DNA from: Candidatus Heimdallarchaeota archaeon
Lineage (GTDB): Archaea > Asgardarchaeota > Heimdallarchaeia > Hodarchaeales > S146-22
Reading direction: 5' to 3'
DNA: 11,166 nucleotides
Assembly: GCA_015520535.1 (NCBI GenBank)
Contig: WAPZ01000121.1
Coordinates: 1-11,166 of the forward strand
The notes beneath the pieces were generated by a model. That model was not told the origin of the DNA and did no database searches. It saw only the letters and a program-made list of their open reading frames with translations. Below, one piece after another: positions 7,210 to 11,166 of this stretch. Positions within the stretch are counted from its first letter, which is position 1. Every line of letters begins with the position of its first letter. Made by a program: the position numbers and the translations under genes.

Positions 7210-8622
7210 TTATTTTTGCGCTGCGTTTTGAATGATATTGAGTAGATCTTCTTCCAAACTCAGCGATATAGGATTTTCAATGATTCTTCCCAACTCTTTG
7301 CCACTGACATCTCTTATAATAAAGGTTGGGATTTTACGAATGCCATATTTTTCTTTTATTCCTTCTTCATCACGATCATGGACACGAACTTTCCAATTGG
7401 GGAGATGTTCAATAATTTTAGCCATTTTAGGGACGTTACGTCTGCAATCGGGGCACCAATATGCACTGACCACAACCAATTCAGCAGTGGGTAATAATTC
7501 GCGTATCTGAGTGATAATATTTGTTTTTGGCTTGTATCGTTTATAGCCTGCAGCAAATCCTTCATCCGCATGGACATAGGTATACAACGGGTTTTTTTCT
7601 TTACTTTCTGGTGTTATAGAGACAGTTTTCATCTCAGTTACCTTTGACGAACCCCATTGCGTCGTTTTTAGTTTTGTTGTGCTTATTCCAAGTTTTTTAA
7701 TATAATCAATAGCTGTGATTGCAGCTCGAGCACCATCACCAGCTGAAATGATAGCTTGCCGTGCAATACCGCCGGTAATGTCACCTGCAGCAAATACGCC
7801 CGGTATGTTGGTTGATTGATCTCGATTCACTTTGATAAATTGTCCGGTTAATTCTATACCTAGATCTGATGCTAACGCAGCTGATGGTAAGACGCCAACT
7901 TCAACAAAGACAGCTTTGACGTCAATTTGTTTTTCTACCTTGTTTTGAGAAAATCGTATTCCAGTCACGGCTTCATTATCACCTATTATTTCTAGGGGCT
8001 TTATTCCTTCGTACAAAAATAAATTTTCGGTGTTTTCAATTTCTTTAAGTAACTGTGGATCAGAACCAAGACGGGGCTTATTTACAAGTAAGTGCACTTC
8101 TGAAGCAATGGTAGCCATCCGTAACGCTGCTTGTGCGGCTTCATCTCCAAAACCAACAATTGCAATCGGTTCACCTTTATACAAGGGTCCATCACAAATG
8201 GTACAATATCCCACACCTTTAGCATAATATTCTTCTTCGCCCTTCACGCCTAATTTTTTGTGTTTAGTTCCTGAGGCTATAATGACTGCATAAGCACATG
8301 TATCTACTCCTTCAGAATCATATACGTGGAATAGGTTTTTTTCGCCTCGAACTACTTGTTTAATCATCTTTTCGACCAGAATCGCACCCCATTCAGTGGC
8401 ATGTTCCAACATCTTTTCAATAATTTGAATGCCGGTGGTTGGCTTCGTCCATGTGAGAAAGTTCTCAACGGTTCCCGCACGTGCTAACTGACTAGAATAA
8501 GGATCACCAAAAATTACAGTTTTTAACCCTGCTCGCGCACAATATAATCCAGCTGATAGTCCTGCTGGTCCCGCTCCAATAATAATTACATCTGCAATTT
8601 CAATATCAGAAAATTCAGTCAT
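7210..8622 (-). CDS. Thioredoxin reductase fused to a C-terminal thioredoxin domain
   Basis: This flavoprotein disulfide reductase carries its own thioredoxin partner. Residues 1-310 are the low-molecular-weight thioredoxin reductase fold. FAD-binding GAGPAG is at 16-21, the redox-active C140-T-I-C143 follows GVGY, the second Rossmann motif VGFGDEAAQAA is at 156-166, and GVFAAGD with RQ (275-289) is the C-terminal FAD contact. A linker (about 310-375) leads to a thioredoxin-fold domain with YWC390-P-D-C393RRNVPKM and the cis-proline in KIPTFII (430-436). The total of 470 residues compares with about 310-330 for ordinary TrxB. The fusion resembles in principle the Mycobacterium leprae TrxB-Trx hybrid. 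Where NADPH-specific enzymes have HRRxxxR, this protein has VNKPRLG (180-186), so the electron donor may not be NADPH. The start is supported by AGGGGA six bases before the ATG and by a TATA-like element farther up. Cytosolic; electrons would pass from FAD to C140/C143, then to C390/C393, then to target disulfides. Confidence 0.92.
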   Translation of the reverse strand: MTEFSDIEIADVIIIGAGPAGLSAGLYCARAGLKTVIFGDPYSSQLARAGTVENFLTWTKPTTGIQIIEKMLEHATEWGAILVEKMIKQVVRGEKNLFHVYDSEGVDTCAYAVIIASGTKHKKLGVKGEEEYYAKGVGYCTICDGPLYKGEPIAIVGFGDEAAQAALRMATIASEVHLLVNKPRLGSDPQLLKEIENTENLFLYEGIKPLEIIGDNEAVTGIRFSQNKVEKQIDVKAVFVEVGVLPSAALASDLGIELTGQFIKVNRDQSTNIPGVFAAGDITGGIARQAIISAGDGARAAITAIDYIKKLGISTTKLKTTQWGSSKVTEMKTVSITPESKEKNPLYTYVHADEGFAAGYKRYKPKTNIITQIRELLPTAELVVVSAYWCPDCRRNVPKMAKIIEHLPNWKVRVHDRDEEGIKEKYGIRKIPTFIIRDVSGKELGRIIENPISLSLEEDLLNIIQNAAQK

Positions 8623-8628
8623 TTTTTT

Positions 8629-8684
8629 CCCCTAATGATTTTTTTGGACATTTTTTAAATAAAATTCAATATTTAAAAAGCTTT
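8629..8684 (-). promoter_or_regulatory. Promoter and ribosome-binding site of the thioredoxin reductase
   Basis: On the minus strand, AAAGC (8684-8680, a BRE-like stretch) is followed by the TATA-type TTTTTAAATA (8679-8670). Transcription is expected near 8648, giving a leader of about 26 bases. That leader contains AGGGGA, with the four G at 8632-8629, six bases from the start codon. The spacing agrees well with an archaeal promoter plus a Shine-Dalgarno. Confidence 0.5.
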
Positions 8685-8712
8685 AATTCTGGCAAAGAAA
8701 CAACACACGCAT

Positions 8713-8730
8713 TTTGAGTGAACGCTCAAA
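8713..8730. repeat. Six-bp hairpin overlapping the GNAT stop codon
   Basis: TTTGAG and CTCAAA flank a six-base loop (TGAACG) and form a perfect 6-bp stem. The stop codon of the acetyltransferase (8726-8728) lies in the stem. Seven T follow the stem on the plus strand (8731-8737), like an intrinsic terminator read from the opposite direction, but no plus-strand gene leads into it. It may act as the 3' end structure of the GNAT transcript. Confidence 0.35.
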
Positions 8731-9172
8731 TTTTTTTGATCATAAAATAAGCATCGCAATTTTTGCCGTAATAATGTGGTATTTTCGCCTCAATCTCGAA
8801 GCCAAATTTTTTATATAACGTCAACGCTGGTTGGTTTGTATGTTCAACATGAAGAGTAACCGCACGAGATTTCTGTTTTTTTGCAAATTCGAGGGTAAAT
8901 TCTAATAAAAGATTTCCTATACCTTTGTTACGGAAATTTGGATGAACTTCAATTGTTATAATCTCGATAGCAGTTACTCGTTGTTCTAAAGAAAGAAAGG
9001 CGATCAATTCATTTGTGTCCTTTTTTCGAATGAGAAAATTAGCATAAATTTGCGGATTGTCAAGAATATAGTGAATAAAGTGCTTGTCAAATGCAATAGT
9101 ACCAAAAGAAATTTTTTCTAATGTGTAGATATCGCTAATGTCTTCTGTTGTTGCTGTTCTAAATACTAACGT
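8726..9172 (-). CDS. RimI-like GNAT N-acetyltransferase, start codon missing or non-standard
   Basis: This is an acetyl-CoA dependent N-acetyltransferase of the RimI/Ard1 kind, which acetylate protein N-termini. The acetyl-CoA site is IEVHPNFRNKGIG (R/QxxGxG/A). The C-terminal pattern HVEHTNQPALTLYKKFGF...YYGKNCDAYFMIKK is close to RimI/NatA enzymes. A TTG at 9007 would give only 93 residues and cut off a conserved N-terminal part. The frame continues upstream as LVFRTATTEDISDIYTLEKISFG and on through YANFLIRKK, a normal GNAT beginning, and stays open to 9208. No ATG, GTG or TTG occurs in that extension. The boundary given is the ACG at 9172, one transition from ATG, which yields 148 residues, the usual RimI length. 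Alternatively a GTG at 9212 joins this frame if the six-base A-run (T6 at 9193-9198) lost one base. The product is likely real; the start is unsure. It is divergent from the metzincin gene. Confidence 0.72.
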   Translation of the reverse strand, partial: TLVFRTATTEDISDIYTLEKISFGTIAFDKHFIHYILDNPQIYANFLIRKKDTNELIAFLSLEQRVTAIEIITIEVHPNFRNKGIGNLLLEFTLEFAKKQKSRAVTLHVEHTNQPALTLYKKFGFEIEAKIPHYYGKNCDAYFMIKKI

Positions 9173-9220
9173 GAGATTTCCAAGCTGAAGGCTTTTTTGC
9201 GTCTTTGTTCACCACAACTT

Positions 9221-9230
9221 TTTATATAAA
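9221..9230. promoter_or_regulatory. Palindromic TATA element, possible bidirectional promoter
   Basis: TTTATATAAA is its own reverse complement and close to the archaeal TATA consensus. On the plus strand it places a transcript start near 9250, at or next to the ATG at 9249 (a leaderless message). On the minus strand it places one near 9200, about 28 bases before the proposed GNAT start. Both divergent genes could be served by one TBP-binding site. Confidence 0.55.
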
Positions 9231-9248
9231 CCGCGTTCGAATGCAGAT

Positions 9249-10784
9249 ATGTCAATATTTTTTTATCCAGTTGGAATTGGATTTTTGAAGGATAAATATT
9301 TTGGGTTGCTAAAAATGGCGATTTTAGAACAACAAAAAACGGTGTTTATCGGTGGATTTTTTGCATTGGCGTTAGTACTTAGTATGTTTGCGGCGTTTGT
9401 TTTTTTGATGCAGCCATCACATGAAAAATTGACGATCACTCTTAACGATGCCGTAGTTGACGGTGATTTTCTTAATGTTAGCATCAATGTTCGTAATCCA
9501 TCATCTAAAACGAAAAATGTGGCACTTAATGTAACATCACCAGATTTTCCTTTTTCTTTCTTCTCTCATATTGACGTCTTTTTGGAAAAAGAAGAAAAAA
9601 CATTCATAATTGCGCATGAATTACCTGAAATATCGGTATTACCATCAACGGCTGAATTTTTCCTTAATGTGTCTGTGGACAATAAAGATTTCTTTGTGAT
9701 AAGCCAAAATATCACACTTAAAACGCCGACTTTACCAGCTAGTGGGTGGAAAATTGTCGATGGTAAAAATTATGTAAGAAAGGGAGAACCATGGAAAAAG
9801 TATTTGTGGATAAATCTCAGCAAATTTGATGTTATGAATGCGGAAATTATCACAAAAATGCAAGTTGATGTGCCCGTTGCCTTCAATAAAGCCTTCAAAT
9901 GGCCAACTAAATTAGTGGGGTTCAATCCATTCCAACGAAACTTGACCGTACCAAGATTTGAAACGGCAGAATTCGTTATAATTCAGTTAAAAATTGGTCC
10001 GTTTATATATGATAGCATGTCACAATCCTATTATGCTTTTAACATAAATAAAACAACTAGAAATGCAAAATATACGCTTGACTGGTTCTCTTTCAATATA
10101 ACGAAAGGATCAAATGTGTTGTTATCGTATAACATTACCACGTCGCAAGAGTTAGGTGTAGAATTATTACCAAATCAACATGCAGTTTTGGCGGTGACGT
10201 TTGTTGATGCACTTTTTCTTTCTGATTATGGCGATGTCAATATTTTTCTAGATTCTTTAGAAAAACAAACGTTTGTTTATGAAAATTTATCGTATCAAGT
10301 GGGTGATTTTTTCAATGTGACCTATGTCGCATTACCATTAAATTGGAGCATCCCAGAAAACTTTTCAGCAGAGATGGCTTTAGATTTACTTCCGACACTT
10401 GCAAAACAACAGTTAAACTTGAGTATTGAGTGGAATTATGACTATACCGGAACATATTGGGCGCATCACGGATTTGATCTTTTAGCGGGTCTGAGTGGCC
10501 GACAAAATATAGGTGAACAAATTGGCGGTTATGCGTATATTTCAGGTAATATGCTGAGTATTTTTGGCGGGTGGTATGAAAATTCCCTTCTTCAACGAAA
10601 GTATAGTTATGATACCATGAAACTGGTGTTTTTACATGAATTTTTCCATACACTTGGCGCCGAACATACTAAAGAGCAATTTGGATTCATAATGGCACCA
10701 CAGCTCGGAAATTGGGTGCTTCATCCAGATACCTATAAAATTATAAAGGATAAATTTGAGCAGTACGATGGAATGAGCAATTAA
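9249..10784 (+). CDS. Membrane-anchored extracellular metzincin-like zinc metalloprotease
   Basis: This is a probable cell-surface zinc protease. From ATG 9249 it has 511 residues; a second ATG at 9315 (residue 23, MAILEQQKTVF) gives a cleaner signal anchor and may be the true start. One hydrophobic segment (about 31-54) is followed by an ectodomain with a beta-rich N-terminal part (60-160, a CARDB-like or Ig-like look) and no further membrane segment. Near the C-terminus is H463-E464-F-F-H467-T-L-G470-A-E-H473, the HExxHxxGxxH metzincin signature with three zinc ligands and the catalytic glutamate. It is followed by FGFIMAP with M482 as the likely Met-turn. The ectodomain carries 14 N-x-S/T sequons (for example NVT, NITL, NLTV, NFSA, NLSI), as expected for an archaeal glycosylated surface protein. 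The catalytic part (about 300-511) does not match a named metzincin family that I recognise. No pro-domain cysteine switch is visible. The substrate is unknown. Leaderless expression from the palindromic TATA is plausible. Confidence 0.8.
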   Translation: MSIFFYPVGIGFLKDKYFGLLKMAILEQQKTVFIGGFFALALVLSMFAAFVFLMQPSHEKLTITLNDAVVDGDFLNVSINVRNPSSKTKNVALNVTSPDFPFSFFSHIDVFLEKEEKTFIIAHELPEISVLPSTAEFFLNVSVDNKDFFVISQNITLKTPTLPASGWKIVDGKNYVRKGEPWKKYLWINLSKFDVMNAEIITKMQVDVPVAFNKAFKWPTKLVGFNPFQRNLTVPRFETAEFVIIQLKIGPFIYDSMSQSYYAFNINKTTRNAKYTLDWFSFNITKGSNVLLSYNITTSQELGVELLPNQHAVLAVTFVDALFLSDYGDVNIFLDSLEKQTFVYENLSYQVGDFFNVTYVALPLNWSIPENFSAEMALDLLPTLAKQQLNLSIEWNYDYTGTYWAHHGFDLLAGLSGRQNIGEQIGGYAYISGNMLSIFGGWYENSLLQRKYSYDTMKLVFLHEFFHTLGAEHTKEQFGFIMAPQLGNWVLHPDTYKIIKDKFEQYDGMSN

Positions 10785-10817
10785 AAAAGTGGATAGTATG
10801 ATTCCGGGTTGTTAAAC

Positions 10818-11166
10818 GTGTCATCAAAGCCGAAACAGAAAAAGAATCAACAACACCAAAAATCACCTGCGATTGATTTTCTTCCTCAATTTCTTTATTG
10901 GCTTGACGAATTGGAAGAACTTCAATTTACCATGGCAGAAGAGAAAGTAAAAACAGAATTAATCGCCATTTTTCTCTTTCAAATATTTTGTCTTAAGATA
11001 TTTCAGTCTTTGAGTCTTGTACCAGCGGATTACCTTACACGCACAAAAACTAAGACATTGACTAATGCTAATTTTTCAATAGAAAAGCGAATTCATTCTT
11101 TTTTGTCAGAGCTTCAAATTTTTTTTGATTCGCGCTTTAATATTTCTGTGTTTAACAACTTTAATC
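10818..11166 (+). CDS. Partial gene, possibly N-terminus of an Eco57I/type IIG-like DNA methyltransferase
   Basis: An open frame runs from GTG 10818 to the window edge without a stop (116 codons), 33 bases after the protease stop. The upstream in-frame stop is at 10794-10796. A TTG at 10809 and an ATG at 10932 are other possible starts, and no strong Shine-Dalgarno is seen. The protein begins with a basic, Gln/Lys-rich tail (SSKPKQKKNQQHQ), followed by a helical region. In that region LFQIFCLKIFQSLSLVPADYL, split here as LFQIFCLKIFQ and SLSLVPADYL, and later FFDSRFNISVFNNFN resemble the helical start of N6-adenine methylases of restriction enzymes. In those enzymes a stretch like LLFIRFLEDRGLIP..L precedes F...FN..LF. 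The catalytic motifs would lie beyond the window, so this is a tentative reading. That it is a real coding frame is more certain than its function. Confidence 0.55.
   Translation, partial: MSSKPKQKKNQQHQKSPAIDFLPQFLYWLDELEELQFTMAEEKVKTELIAIFLFQIFCLKIFQSLSLVPADYLTRTKTKTLTNANFSIEKRIHSFLSELQIFFDSRFNISVFNNFN

Noticed and set aside
8713..8737. Hairpin plus T7 on the plus strand as an intrinsic terminator
   Set aside because: No plus-strand gene transcribes into it; the nearest genes on both sides are on the minus strand. It is kept only as an inverted repeat.
8726..9007. The acetyltransferase as a 93-residue protein starting at TTG 9007
   Set aside because: This removes the conserved N-terminal strand and helices of the GNAT fold that are plainly encoded upstream in the same frame.
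9231..9246. GTTCGAAT resembling a tRNA T-loop (B box)
   Set aside because: The flanking bases do not form the five-pair T-stem, and no anticodon arm or acceptor stem can be found nearby.

Overview
The window looks archaeal. It is AT-rich with compact genes. A/T-rich TATA-type elements lie about 25 bases before several plausible transcript starts, and short Shine-Dalgarno motifs precede some genes. T-tracts rather than long GC hairpins follow genes. There is a coiled-coil/PD-(D/E)XK protein of the DUF3782 type and a membrane-anchored ectoprotein with many N-glycosylation sequons. An Asgard or related mesophilic archaeon would fit, but no phylogenetic marker here fixes the lineage.

Layout: bases 1-1643 hold the 3' part of a large FAD/Fe-S 2-hydroxyacid (D-lactate or D-2-hydroxyglutarate type) dehydrogenase that enters from the left edge. 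Next, on the same strand, is an ABC exporter: a permease made of two fused, recognisably duplicated halves (1799-3595), then its ATPase (3646-4560). A DUF3782-like coiled-coil protein with a predicted nuclease fold (4695-5402) ends this plus-strand block. A T/A-tract region (5403-5504) separates it from a convergent minus-strand block. That block holds a LarA-type nickel-pincer lactate racemase (5505-6902), a thioredoxin reductase fused to its own thioredoxin domain (7210-8622), and a RimI-like GNAT acetyltransferase (8726-~9172) with no ordinary start codon. A perfectly palindromic TATA element (9221-9230) lies between the GNAT gene and the divergent plus-strand gene for a secreted or membrane-anchored metzincin metalloprotease (9249-10784). 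The window ends inside an unfinished plus-strand gene (10818-11166) that may be the N-terminus of a DNA methyltransferase of the Eco57I/type IIG kind.

How they may work together: the racemase (L-/D-lactate or another 2-hydroxyacid) and the FAD/Fe-S dehydrogenase (usually D-specific) could form a lactate-use route, although other genes lie between them and they are on opposite strands. The fused thioredoxin system would supply disulfide reduction; its altered nucleotide-binding motif suggests a donor other than NADPH. The ABC pair, the DUF3782 protein, the GNAT protein and the metzincin show no obvious shared pathway with these. I see no rRNA, tRNA, CRISPR array or insertion sequence. The points most worth following are the fused and rewired thioredoxin reductase, the glycosylated metzincin, the exact 45-bp coding repeat, and the GNAT gene with its missing start.
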